23,223 bases of DNA from Polysphondylium violaceum (lineage: Eukaryota > Evosea > Eumycetozoa > Dictyosteliales > Dictyosteliaceae). Under the pieces are notes generated by a model, which saw nothing but the letters and a program-made list of their open reading frames with translations, ran no database searches and was not told where the DNA came from. The stretch is from assembly GCA_000277445.1 (NCBI GenBank), contig AJWJ01000378.1, positions 1-23,223 on the forward strand, written 5' to 3'. Below, one piece after another: positions 10,133 to 21,625 of the stretch; within the stretch, counting starts at the first letter, position 1; every line of letters starts with the position of its first letter. The translations under genes were made by a program, and so were the position numbers.

Positions 10133-10866
10133 TCTATAGAGGTAAAAGGGAATTAGTTTATCTATCTCTATCCTGTGATAGAATATGGGTGTGTAGGAGG
10201 AAGAAAGTGGGTGCGTGTTTTTTCTTTTGTTTTTTTTTTTTTTTCAGGCGTCGTTATTTTGTGAAATGTGTGAATAGGAGTTTGTGAATAATAAAAATAG
10301 AATAATTAATGATAGACACAAATACGGTACTCAATGTCTATTTTGATATAGAAACAACACCACACAACAATGATAGGACAAACAGATACTATTATTACAA
10401 AAACAAAAAAAAACCACACAACACACTTTTTGTTTAAAAAACACCCGCTACAACCATGATGATATTACAAACTATATGAATATAATATAATAAAGAAATA
10501 TACCTATATACAAATAATGTAATAAATAAATAATTATCACTCAAAACTAAAACTAGAGCCTTTTTTCGATAATTTTTTTTTTTTAAAAAAGTTTTTTTTT
10601 TTTGCTAAATTTTTTAAAAAATTAAACGAAAAAAAAAAAATCTTTCAAGAAGTTCGGTCGGTTGGCATTTATGAGATGTTTGAATAAATGATAAAGGTTT
10701 AAAACTTTCAAAAAAGAAATCAAGATTTAAACTGGTGTAATATTGTATACACTCCCCCAAAGATTTTTTTTAAGATAGAAAAAAAAAAAAAAGAAAAAAA
10801 AAAAAGTTGGAAACTTTTATGTGATAAAAGAGACAGTCCTGACTGGAAATTGATTATTGGAAACAC
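10133..10866. promoter_or_regulatory. 734-bp spacer with the CK2 alpha promoter and the TOG gene 3' end
   Basis: No gene was seen. It has long alternating A and T runs (10567-10640 and 10766-10805) next to the TOG gene stop, which may serve termination. An AC-rich stretch (10340-10460) is nearer the CK2 alpha start. A small CG-containing patch, AGTTCGGTCGGTTGG, sits near 10651-10665 but does not fold as a tRNA by eye. Confidence 0.5.
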
Positions 10867-13800
10867 TTAGTTATTTCTTTTATTTCTAGCTTGTTCAATG
10901 ATTCTTAAATTCTCTTGATAAACTTCTTGAAACAATTCCAATTCTTCATCGGGTAATTGATCAACGATTGCAACTGGCAACTCTACCAAATATCTACTTG
11001 GATCAGTTGAAATCATAAAGACATCACTATTGCTATTTATATTATTACTATTTACATTTACATTACTTTCACTCATATTCAATTGTTGACTTTCTTTTAA
11101 TTTTTGAATTTCATTGATCAGCTTTTCTTTGATTTCTCTATCGTTTGATAATATTTCATTCATTTGATCGGTTTTGAATTTTAATGTCTTATTTTCTTGT
11201 GATAATATTTTAAATGCTGATATTAAATCTAGATTTATATCAAGTATTAGTAAAAATGAATATGATGATGATGAAAAAACAATATTGTATTGTATATATA
11301 ATATTTACCATTCATTTGTTTATCATAATCTTGAAGTTTTTCTAATAACATATGTTTTTTTTCTTTTTCACTTTGTAATTCTTTTGAAAGTTCTTGATTT
11401 AAAGTTTCATAAAATCTTTGTTGATCTGGATTGTTTCCTTGTTCAGTATTGTTGTTATTATTGTTATTATTATTTTGTGAACTTGATTGCTGTTGATCAT
11501 TAAATCTTTTCATTTGATCATCCAATGATTTCATTTTATTCGAGAGATTTGATGTATATCTTTCAAATTCATCTTGAATTTCTTTAACTGATGAATGAAT
11601 TGTTTCTCGTGTAACGTTGACATTATTAATTTGTATATTGTTATTATTTTGATTAATATTATTGTTATTATTATTATTATTATTATTAATATTATTATTT
11701 ATAAGATTATTATCTTTAATTGGTTGAAAATTTGGAGTCATTGGACTGTTATTTGATAAATTTGAAGATGATGAAGATGAAGGAGAATTGAAAATATATT
11801 TCTCGGTTAAAATATTTTGTTTAAATTTAGTTGAAGAAGGAGAAGTGGGGAAATCTGTTTTCTTTCCTTTTGACCAATGTGAATGAATCGATGATGCTTC
11901 TTTAATCAATTCTCTTAATTGATTTTGTTTTTCTTCATCCAAATGTAAAAGTAATGGAAACAATTCCCTCTCGCCAATCATTAATGCTATTGTGCTTAGA
12001 TTTAAAAGGCAAATATCCCTATTTTCTTTACATTGATCTTCTGAACTCTATTATTTATATATTAATAAAACTAGTAATAAACATAAATGATTAATTTATG
12101 TCGTATAATTACCATAGCTAATGCACCAACGATTAAGGGAATATCTTTTTTAAAACTTGATAATGATGAACTAAGTAATAATCTTCTAAACCAAAGCATT
12201 ACTTCATATTTTAATTTTGATATTTTACTATTTAAAAGTATTTCAATGATAACTATAGTTGTAGTATTATTAATTATTAATAGATGTCCAAATCAAAAAA
12301 ACAAGACTACTTACAATCAAGAACTTCATTAATCTTTAATTGTTTTTCCATTATAGTATTAAGACATGCATGAATAGAATCACTAAGTTGTGGTCTTTTC
12401 TCTTTAAAACTATCCAACTAGAAGTAATTAAATATTAATATATAGATATAAGATATCTGTATATAAAGATATTTACCATGATAGGAACTAAGGCAATGAT
12501 GTGATTAAAAAACAAATCTCTTGGTAATTTTTTAACCAACAATTCCAAGGCATTGATACAAGTTAAAATAACAAATATATTTACATCACCAAGTAATTTG
12601 GCAAGAGTGTTCGAAATCTTTGAATAATCATGTTCTGTAAGTTTTGATATGGTTTTGTTTGAAATCAATGGTATAAATATATCTGTCAAAGCCTGTTTTC
12701 TTGTACTCCAATTTGAATCTTCTGAAAGTTTATAAAATTCTTGTAATTTAGATTGTATAGTTTCAATTTGTTGTTGTTGTTGTTGATTTTCTATTGGAGT
12801 AGTTGATGATGATATTGTTGGTGGTGGTGGTGGTGGTGATGAAGTTACTATGGTTGTTGTTGTTAGAGGTGATGATTCAAATGACGATGGTGATGATGAT
12901 ATACCTGCTGATCCAATCGTTGGTGATGATGATCTCGATGTAGGTGATGGTTGAGGTGGTGAGTGTTGATCGTTTACTGCTTTTAAAGGTGGTGAAAGTG
13001 TAACTGGTACTGGTTGTGATTTGGTTAATATATTACTTGTTGAATTTGTTAAACTACTATTATCCATCATTCCTTTTCCTCTGGAAACTCTTAATGGTTG
13101 TTGTTGAGATTCTGTCAAAGTCGATGGTGATGATGATACCTTTTGTTGGTTTTGTTGCTGTGATTTAAATGATTGAATAGATGTTTCAAATTCTTTTAAT
13201 TGAGCGGGTCTAAGTTGTTTAAATTGAGGGGCTATATTATCACCCAACCATTTATACAATTCCAATGATATTCCCATTGCCTCTGTTCTAACATCTTTGA
13301 GTTGATGATCAAATAAAACCAATGTATTCTTTATAATCGTTTCCACTGGTAAATTAAAGCTACCAAATTGTCTAATCAATTCTTTTAACGTATATGCACA
13401 AGATACTATAATTTTAGGTGCTTTATTATTGATCATAAACTCTAATAATATTGGCTATATATAAAGAGAGCGAGAAGAGAGAGAGAGAGAGATGAATATA
13501 TATAGATAAACATAATTACTACTGTTATATAAATAATAATACATACAACTATGGAAGTTGGACCAACTACTTCATTCAACATTAATATACAATCTACAGC
13601 TTTCAATTTAGTTGTATCTCTTTGAGATGTAAAACAATTATCAATGATGGCTCTAACGAGATCGCTAGAGAATGAAGTGGGTGTTGTAGAAGCAAATGCA
13701 TAGTTTGATCTCTCTAAAAACACCAACAACACTTGTAATGCTCTTTCCCTATTGTTTGGTTGAGTATCTACAATCATGATCTTTTCAAATGCATTCGCAA

Positions 13801-13969
13801 GTCTAGAAAACTCTGGTGCATCTGGATCACTAATACTATTAAACAGAGTCAACATATCATCATATCCACTCAATCGCTCTTTAAATTCTTTAGATTTAAT
13901 TTTACTAATAATACTAGTGGCCATTTGATAGTTGTAACTATTATTATTACTATTATTATTTGTACCCAT
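10867..13969 (-). CDS. XMAP215/Stu2-like microtubule-associated protein with two TOG domains and a coiled coil
   Basis: Six exons (13969-13547, 13454-12477, 12417-12315, 12252-12113, 12047-11309, 11228-10867) join in frame to 914 residues. Introns are 59-92 nt. TOG1 (about 16-237) has the typical patterns SKEFKERLSGYDDML, KIIVSCAYTLKEL and VRTEAMGISLELYKWLGD. A disordered, Ser/Pro/Gln-rich linker (238-370) has some basic residues. TOG2 (about 371-600) includes SNWSTRKQAL and LVPIMLDSFKEKRPQL. After an Asn-rich spacer, two coiled-coil stretches (about 698-733 and 757-843) precede a conserved-looking acidic C-terminus (865-914). TOG proteins bind tubulin dimers and speed microtubule growth at plus ends and centrosomes. 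The two-TOG, coiled-coil layout matches fungal Stu2/Alp14 dimers rather than the five-TOG DdCP224 known from Dictyostelium. Family assignment is from motif recall; the exact orthology is open. Confidence 0.85.
13466..13492 (-). repeat. Polypyrimidine (CT)n tract before the 3' splice site of TOG gene intron 1
   Basis: On the coding strand, 27 nt are almost pure CT repeats ending about ten bases before the AG at 13456-13455. Other introns here have plain T/A-rich 3' ends, so this looks like an unusually strong vertebrate-style polypyrimidine tract, or simply a microsatellite. Confidence 0.8.
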
Positions 13970-14396
13970 TGTTTATTTATTTCTATACTATCTATACTAT
14001 ATAGTAGGTAGGTAGTGCAGAGTGTAATATATTACATATAGTAGAGTGTTTGTGAGTGATGTGCGCTTTAGATATAATGTGGATACTCTCCAAAAAAAAG
14101 AAATAAAAAAAAAAAAAAAAAAACTAACAAAAAAATAAAAAAAAGATATTTATAAGTGTCTTTTTTTCAAATGGTAATTGGATGCTATAAGGTAATGAGA
14201 TTGAGATCTATTTTAGTCTACTTGGTCCAGTACCTTTTTTTTTTTTTTTGAAATTTTCGAAGGTTTCAAGATATTTTTTTTTTTTTTGAAATTTTTTCTT
14301 TATTTATGAATATTTGAATGAGCAAAATAATTTTAATCGTACAAAGACTCGCTCACATCACAGATTAATTAGTTGATAAGTAAATTAAATTAAATA
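13970..14396. promoter_or_regulatory. 427-bp spacer with the TOG gene promoter and the glycosyltransferase 3' end
   Basis: No gene was seen. It contains a 20-nt poly(A) run (14105-14124) and two copies of a T14-15 run followed by GAAATTTT (14235-14257 and 14274-14295), 38 bp apart. The repeats read AAAATTTC plus poly(A) on the TOG coding strand and could be promoter elements. Confidence 0.5.
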
Positions 14397-16188
14397 TTAA
14401 ACCACATTATTCTTTTTCTTTTGAGGCGTCAAGAAAGAACCTTTGACCCAAAAAATAAATAATACAATACCACAAAGGACAAAAAATAGGAAAACACCCG
14501 ACGATGCAAGTGATTTGAGTGGGGTGGGTTGATCTTGTTGATATGTAGGCATACCGCCATAGTTGTGAATGGATTCAATTTGGATTAGATTTGTGTCTTT
14601 GGCATCAAATTTATATTGGTAAATGGGTGGTAGTCTTCGTTGGACAAAGGCTAGCTCAACGTATTTACCATTTTTGCCTTTGTTGTTGCCGTCTTTGCTA
14701 TTGCTTAAATTGACTAAAAAGCTTTTAATGTAATGAGTAAAGTATGCCCAATCATTGAGATCGGTGATCATGTGTGACTGGGGATTGTATTCTTGACAGG
14801 GTGACAGATCGTCTTCGTTACAAGTGTCATAGTTGTATTGGTCAAATTCCAACAACAGTGAGCTGTAGTCTTGCCAACACTGGGCAATTCTTGGTGCATG
14901 TGTTAGACGTAGTGAAGATACCTTGCCAATGTGATTGAATAGATTCCATCTAAAGGTAATACCATTTCTTTTGTTTTCATTACACACACCCACTCTTCTA
15001 AGACCCATTTCTCTCATGCCACACATCCACTCTGATAACAATATGTCTGAGGGTTTAATATATCTGTTTCCATACAAATACTTTGTAATGCCTTCAATTG
15101 AATTTGATCTAATCAAGAATCCATTTAAGCCAAACGATGTTCTAATTAAATCCCAAAATGGATTATATAAATTACTCTATATTATTATTATTATATTTAT
15201 TAGTATTATAATGAATATAAATAATATCTTTATCATTACTTACTTTATGAATAATGTAATTAAAGATAGATAGAGAATTATTACACAATGGGAAATCATC
15301 CTCCATTAATAAAACATATTCAGCTTTTGATTTAACCTTTGAAAGTATTTTAATGATATCTAGAGTTTGTTTTTGAACACGTTTGCCTGGCTTATCAAAG
15401 GGATTATCATGATCATCTACTATTTGATCAACAATATCACCCTCTTCCAAGGTGAATATATTATCTTGAAAATGATACATATCACCTTTGAGTGTATATA
15501 CTTCTTGAAGTTGATAAAATAATGAATGATTAAATGGACTGTTATTGTATACATATATTGATAGTTTTAGTCCAAATGTATCATATATTTCTTCTATTTG
15601 TGATTCTATACTTGAGAGTGTATCTGTAAGATAATCTATTGTTTCGTCTTTACTACCATATCGAGGTACTGTTGGTATAACTATTGCTAAATGATTTTTA
15701 TAATCTGATTTCTTTTCTTTTTGTTCATTATTGTTATTGTTATTGTTATTATTATTATTGTGATTATTATTTTGATTATTATTTTGATTATTATTATTAA
15801 CATTATCATAATCATTATCGTTATTATTTTTATTATTATTATTATTTTGACTACTTTCTTCATCACCATTACCTATAATACCTCTATCTTGATATTTTAT
15901 TCTAAATAAAGGAGGAAGGGTACGATGACCATTGAGTTTAAATTGAATAACATTTCCATCTTCGTCATCTATGTTTAATCCCAGTGCTGATACATCATTG
16001 TTTTTACTCTTTCTATAGTAGAATATATTCTCTTCGTCAATACTCTTGCTGCCATTGGACGATGATGTTGAGTGAATGTAAAACAATACGACACAATTAA
16101 ACAGAAATAGTGTGAGAAATAAAAGAGTGATTAGTTGTCTCTTTTTAATCCTCACTAGTGTAAAATCCTTTAATTGATCAAAGATCAT
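14397..16188 (-). CDS. Membrane-anchored GT-A-type glycosyltransferase (MGAT4/PGAP4-like)
   Basis: Two exons (16188-15244, 15176-14397) around a 67-nt intron encode 574 residues. A short cytosolic basic start (VRIKKR) leads into a signal-anchor helix (about 18-39), then an Asn-rich luminal stem (about 110-155), then a catalytic region. That region opens with LAIVIPTVPR and KLSIYVYNN and has a YVLLMEDDF segment, whose EDD (about 296-298) is the likely metal and sugar-nucleotide site. A second hydrophobic helix lies near the C-terminus (about 542-560), followed by a basic tail. The pattern resembles N-acetylglucosaminyltransferase IV (GT54) and the related PGAP4 fold, acting in Golgi or ER on glycoproteins or GPI anchors. 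Donor and acceptor cannot be read. The reading frame is open upstream to 16287, but only with a GTG; the first ATG is at 16188. Confidence 0.65.
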
Positions 16189-16802
16189 TATTACTGTCTC
16201 TTTACTACTGTTGGCAGTAGTTGTAGTTGGGTTAGAGTTGTTGTAGTAGTACTGATACACCTTTTGTATTGATAGAAATAGAATCACAACAAAAAAGTGA
16301 AAAAAATTTTTGTGCAGGTATTTTTTTTTTTTTTTTTAAAAAAATTTTTGATTGATTTTTCGATCACCCCCCAATACGTGTTCTCCTCATCTAAAACAAC
16401 GTTGTGAATACACATGTGCATTATCCCGGAGAAATCATGGTATTGAAAGATAGATTTTAGTTAAATCAATAAATGATCTACATTAAAGATGGGTTTATGT
16501 TATCTGTACTTGTAAAAAAGTTTTGTCTATATTTAAATAAAATATTTTATTCATATCAATGTTTAAAAGAAATATCTAATTGATCAATAATGTTCAGATG
16601 TTTCTATAAAAATTAAGTATAAAAGAGATATTACAAAAACAATACATGTTTGAATTTTATTACACCTCTTTTGGAAAAAAAGATATTATTTATTTCTAAA
16701 AATAGAAATTTTAATTTTCTTTTTTTATTTTTTTTTTGAAAAAGTTTAATGTTTGTGTTCCAATGAAAAACCCTATGAGAATAGTCTTTTTTTATATCAA
16801 CC
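16189..16802. promoter_or_regulatory. 614-bp divergent promoter region
   Basis: Shared by the glycosyltransferase (-) and the CBS-domain gene (+). A T-run followed by A7 and T5 (16320-16350) is followed by GATTGATTTTTCGATC and a C6 run (about 16350-16372). The rest is A/T-rich, and no gene was recognised in it. Short reading frames at 16631-16819 on the - strand look like chance. Confidence 0.5.
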
Positions 16803-18132
16803 ATGTTAATAAATAGCAATAATAATTCGGGTATCTATTAAATTATTTATTCTAAATTGCTAGCTAATATTACTAAAAAAGAAAACTTCTAAATTAGATA
16901 GGAAAGAAATTGAACAAGATGATAGTATTAAACCTTTGATACCTTTATTATCAAATCTATTCTTTGAAGACAAGAGATGGTTAGATCTCGTATTTCATAC
17001 TAGTGTCAATGAAATTGCCAACAAAAAGTCATTGAATAATCTCATTTCGATAGATTCACATACAACCGTTGGTGATACAATGGTGATACTCAAAAACAAC
17101 AATATATTCTCTGCACCTATATTCAAAGAGAACTGTGTATACAATAGTCAAGGACAGAGCATCAGGGTAGACAATGGCGGTGAAGGCGATGACTGGGAGA
17201 ACAAACATTATCTCTCGGATTATATAGGTATGTTGGGTGTACATGAAATCATTGCCTTTATGATTGGAATCTTTTTTGAAGAAAAGACGAGTTATCAATT
17301 AAACTACTCGCCCTATTCCACGTCAGAGACCATTGAAATTGAGACTTGGAAACTACCCAAACCCAAAGATATTTCAAAGAATTCACAATTCTTTAAAGAC
17401 ACGCCTATACTGGATCTACTCAATCTTGCACCACCCAATCCTCGTAAAATGGATTACATCTTTTCGACAGACAACATGGCAATGGCCATCAAGGTGTTAT
17501 CCGAAAGTAAACTAACGAGACTTCCTATTGTCAAGGATAACACCATCATTGGTATTCTCTCTCGAACTGATATACTCTCCAAACTCGTCAGTAACAAACA
17601 AATTCTTCCAGAGATATTTCACAAACCTTTATCTTATTTCCCCAGACAACATCTACTAGACTCTGACTATTGGTCCATTTATCCCGACACCACAGCCTCT
17701 TTTGCATTTCATATCATGGAGAAAAAAGAGAAACAATCGGTAGCCATTGTTAAAGACAAACAACTAGTATCGAATTTCTCTCTCACAGATATCAAAGGAA
17801 TCGATGAATCAAATATTTTAGATTTAAATTTAGAGATTAAAGATTATTTAGAAAAGATCAACAAGTCTATCGTAAGTATTGTTATTGTTTATATTTATTT
17901 GGTGGATATTAATTAATTTTTAAACATTTATTAGGATAAGAATAAAATCGTTTCTGCTACTTTAAATACAAGTTTAATTGATGTCATTCAATTGATTGTT
18001 CAACATAAAATTCATGGATTATGGATATTAAGACCTACAAATCAAGATAGCAATCATCACGATGAAATTGAAGGATTTATTAGTTATAAATCCATTTTAG
18101 ATATTATAAATAATTTAATAAAGCTATTATAA
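16803..18132 (+). CDS. Four-CBS-domain protein, AMPK gamma/SNF4- or Sds23-like
   Basis: Three exons (16803-16830, 16898-17871, 17935-18132) with introns of 67 and 63 nt encode 399 residues. The first exon gives only nine and a third codons (MLINSNNNS). Four CBS-like units are visible: around ISIDSHTTVGDTMVILKNN; YIFSTDNMAMAIKVLSESK to GILSRTDIL; YWSIYPDTTASFAFHIMEKK to FSLTDI; and KIVSATLNTSLIDVIQLI to FISYKSILDII. Paired CBS units form Bateman modules that bind adenine nucleotides. Two modules in a protein of this size match AMPK gamma, SNF4 or fungal Sds23. An acidic, Gly-rich insert (NGGEGDDW) sits between the first and second strand of unit 1. Nucleotide binding and kinase partnership are inferred only; several divergent positions make an orphan CBS sensor equally possible. 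Confidence 0.8.
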
Positions 18133-18200
18133 TAGTAATAATAAAAGTTTGTAGATAAATTAATTTTTAAAACATCTACTTTCGTAGACATAGTAGTTTT
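18133..18200. terminator. 68-bp convergent spacer with a stem-loop
   Basis: Separates the stop codons of the CBS gene (+) and LIM-binding gene (-). It holds an AATAAA at 18140-18145 for the + strand, and a perfect 5-bp hairpin TCTAC-TTTC-GTAGA at 18175-18188. With so little room, the two transcripts very likely overlap at their 3' ends. Confidence 0.55.
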
Positions 18201-20418
18201 TTACTTTTTATTTGGCTTATAAATGTATGGATGTTGTCTAAGATTATTGTGATCATATTGAACTGGAGGTGAATTATGATTTCCCATTACTAAATGATTG
18301 TTATTATTATTATTATTATTATTGTTGACGAGGAAATGACCAGTACCATTATTGATATTGTTATTTGTTCCCATAACCATACCATTAGAGTTATTCAAGT
18401 TATTATTATTCATTAAGCCCTCTTTTTCACTCATATATTGATTTACTTGATCTGCATTTAAAAATCTATCAGATTCATGTAATTGTTGTGTATTATTATG
18501 ATTATTATTCATTTTACCATCAGATGGATGATTAAAATGATGAGTTGGAATATTTCTATGTAAACCATTCATTTGAGGAGAAACAAATTCATTTTGATGA
18601 TCCACATAAAATTGTTGTTGCTGTGGTTGTGGTTGAGGTTGTTGTTGTTGTTGATTATAATAAGGTGGGAAAAAGCCATTAATATTACTATTACTACTAT
18701 TGTTGTTGTTTACATGATTATTATTGTTTGGGTTATTATTGTTAATTACTCCCATGGTGGCACCTCCAAGAACTGCATTATTTGAGAGAAATGGAGAAGA
18801 AGGAGTGAATGATGAAGTAGGTGTTGAAGGTGCAGTGGGTGGTGTATTTGGAACACTATTAGATGAACCATTAATTGATGATGATAGGGCGGTGCTGGTA
18901 GTGGTGGTTGTAGTGGATTTCTTTCTACTTCTACTACTAGATTTAGTGGTTGATGTTATAGCAGGAGAGGATACCTCAGCTGTTGAAGCAATTATTGGTG
19001 ATGATTGAATAAATTGATCTTCGAAATTATTGTTATTGTTATTATTATTATTCAAACTATTCTGAGTGGCCTTTCTTAATAAATCGGAAGAAAGAGGTAA
19101 ACTATCACAAGAAGAATGTCTTGTAAGTGAAGGTTTCTCAATAACAATATCTGAAGTTTTATCTATTGATTGTGCCCTTTTCTTTTTTGATCCTTTACTT
19201 GTTGGGGGTAAAGGTTTAGTACTAGTTGTTGTCGTTGTTGTGGTTGTAGTAGATGTACCATTACTAGTAGGGTTTATAGGTTGAGTTGTTGAATTATTAT
19301 TATTTGATGTTTGTACAAAAGAGTTTGTAGTCGTATTTAAAGAGATTGGCGGAGTTACAGTTGCTGGAGATAAAGGTGTTGTTGTATTAAAAGATATCTT
19401 TTGATTTGGAACTAAAAATGGATTAGTTGGTGGCGTATTTGGTTGAGATAATCTTTGATTTGGTGAACCTTGAACTGTTTGTGAATTTGATGATTGTTGT
19501 AGATTTGGGTTATTATTGGTGTTATTTAAATTTGAATAAAATTTCAAGAAACCAGGTAGAGCCTCTTTTACTGAAACCTTATTTTGAATACTAAATTTCA
19601 TGAGTGGCTGTAAAGTATTTAAAGTATCTATAATATCATAACATCTTTGAAGAGAATGAGGTACACCTGTAATTTGATTGACCGGAGAACAAGGTAATAA
19701 TGACCTCATTTGCTCAATTGTAAACTTTTTTTCATTGTTATTATTTTGATTATTATTATTATTATTATGATTAATTTCATTTAAATTTTTATCATTACTA
19801 TTATTATTTTGATTATTATTAATAGGTATTGAACTTAATAGTGAATGATCACTTTTATGTTTAATGGTACTATTTTCCATACTATAATCAACAATTGGTG
19901 TATTTGTATTTGTATCAATACTACTTTCTAAAAAGATTGAATCATTCATATTTGTATCACCATTTGTATCATTTACACTATTATTATTAATATCATCTTT
20001 GTTACCACTATTATTTATATCATTAATGTGGGTGTCTACCAACATATCTTGATATATTGTATTTCGATCCAAAATATTATCAGAGTCAATGTCGCTCTTC
20101 AAGTTTAGATTATTTTCATTTAATTTTAAATCATTTTCATTTGAATGAGGATGGCTATCCATATTAATCCAATCATGAATGATATCTGCTTCACCTACAT
20201 GATGATGCATACTATTATTATTATTATTATGATTTAAATTATTATTATTATTATTATTATTATGACTATTACTATTATTATTGGAAGATGAACCAAACAA
20301 TTCTTCTTTTACATTTTCAAAATTTGTCAATTCTGAATTAAAACTATTATTATGATTTAAACTACTACTATTACTATTATTAATAGTTGATTCTTCTAAC
20401 TTTACAGAGGGTATACTA

Positions 20419-20504
<86 letters not shown>

Positions 20505-21625
20505 GATATTACTCTCAGAAGTATTCACTACATCTGTAGAGGTTATTGTTGTTGATTCTTTTGATTTTTCATTTTCTTTTTGTATCTTTTCATTTTCAAT
20601 AGATTCACTTAATTGATTTAACGTAGTTATAAAATAATTCATAGATTTTGATTTAAAAATATCTTCATGAAGACTACTACTACTAACAGTGTTGTTATCA
20701 AATGATTTTGTTAAAAGAGAATTAAATAAAGACTCTATTTTAGAGGTAGTCATCAATTCCTGAAAACCTGTAACTTCAAAATGAAACAATGATATTTTAT
20801 AACTCGTATTAAAATAAACTTCTAAAACGCCTGATATATGAACCTATCATAATAATTTAGTTAATAAATATATATTACAAGAATAAAACAAATATAATAT
20901 TATATTACTTGAACGCAATCATATATTGTAATAATTTTAATTCTATCCGAGAAAAAGCTAAATTGTGCTAAACTTGTATCATAGCTCATATGAGATTCGT
21001 CAAATGAAAATGAAAAATCCAAAAGTTCACTACTTCCAAATGCATTTTGAAAAAGTCTCGGTAATGTTATTATATTTAATTCTATAGTAATTGGTAAATA
21101 TAATAGTCATAGGTATTTAAATAAAGAGTAATCATAATAATAATAAATACCATAAGTTTTTTTTATATTGCTATCTTTGCTCTTTGGTACAGTATATCTA
21201 TAGATTGAATCTTCGGTAAAGTAATCTTTAATGAATTGATTCCAAAAAGTAATTGAATTATCTGTTGGTTTTTTAAGATGATATTTTGTAAAATCCTTTA
21301 GCTTTTTGTGAATGTTGTTCAATACATCCATCATTTCAAACTGCATTCCTGAAAAAGGTGATCCATTGTTGTTATTGTTATTATTGCTACCCCCACCATT
21401 ACCGCTATCTGAATTTTTCACCATAAAATTAGCTTGAGGTATTTTAATGACCCCATTTTGTCCACTAAAAGGTGTTGCTGGAGGTGCTCCACTAGGTGTT
21501 AAAGGTTGTTGTTGTTGATTAGGTTGTTGATTAGGTTGTAGTGGTGGTTGTTGATTAGGTTGTAGTTGTTGATTCGGTTGTTGTTGTTGTTGAGATAATG
21601 GTGATTGTGTTATCTTTTGAAACAT
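18201..21625 (-). CDS. LIM-domain-binding (LDB/CLIM/SEUSS-type) transcription co-regulator
   Basis: Three exons (21625-21151, 21081-20909, 20843-18201), with introns of 69 and 65 nt, encode 1,096 residues. After a Gln/Pro-rich start, residues about 125-260 match the LIM-binding dimerisation fold: FWNQFIKDYFTEDSIYRYTV, KKTYELNIITLPRLF, then HISGVLEVYFNTSYKISLFH. This conserved fold is split over all three exons, supporting the joins. A second conserved-looking block (about 605-648) contains GVPHSLQRCYDIIDTL and LMKFSIQNKVSVKEALPGF. The rest is Asn-, Ser- and Thr-rich disorder with a 28-unit codon repeat. LDB and SEUSS proteins dimerise and bridge DNA-binding factors to co-repressors or enhancers in the nucleus. 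The start is the first in-frame ATG; an earlier TTG at 21646 is not a likely eukaryotic start. Confidence 0.85.
20422..20504 (-). repeat. (AAT)n trinucleotide repeat encoding poly-Asn
   Basis: An unbroken 83-bp TTA repeat on the + strand, read as AAT on the coding strand, gives about 28 Asn at residues 330-357 of the LIM-binding protein. No AAC interrupts it, suggesting recent expansion or an unstable microsatellite. Confidence 0.95.

Noticed and set aside
10645-10670. CG-containing patch that might belong to a tRNA
   Set aside because: No acceptor stem, anticodon arm or proper T-loop could be drawn around it.
10867-11163. Separate small gene at the end of the TOG gene
   Set aside because: A GT-AG intron (11308-11229) joins it in phase to the preceding coiled-coil exon, and the coiled coil continues across the junction.
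16189-16287. N-terminal extension of the glycosyltransferase
   Set aside because: The frame is open to 16287 but begins with GTG and contains no ATG before 16188.
20419-20616. Poly-Leu reading frame on the + strand
   Set aside because: It is the antisense shadow of the AAT repeat in the LIM-binding gene.
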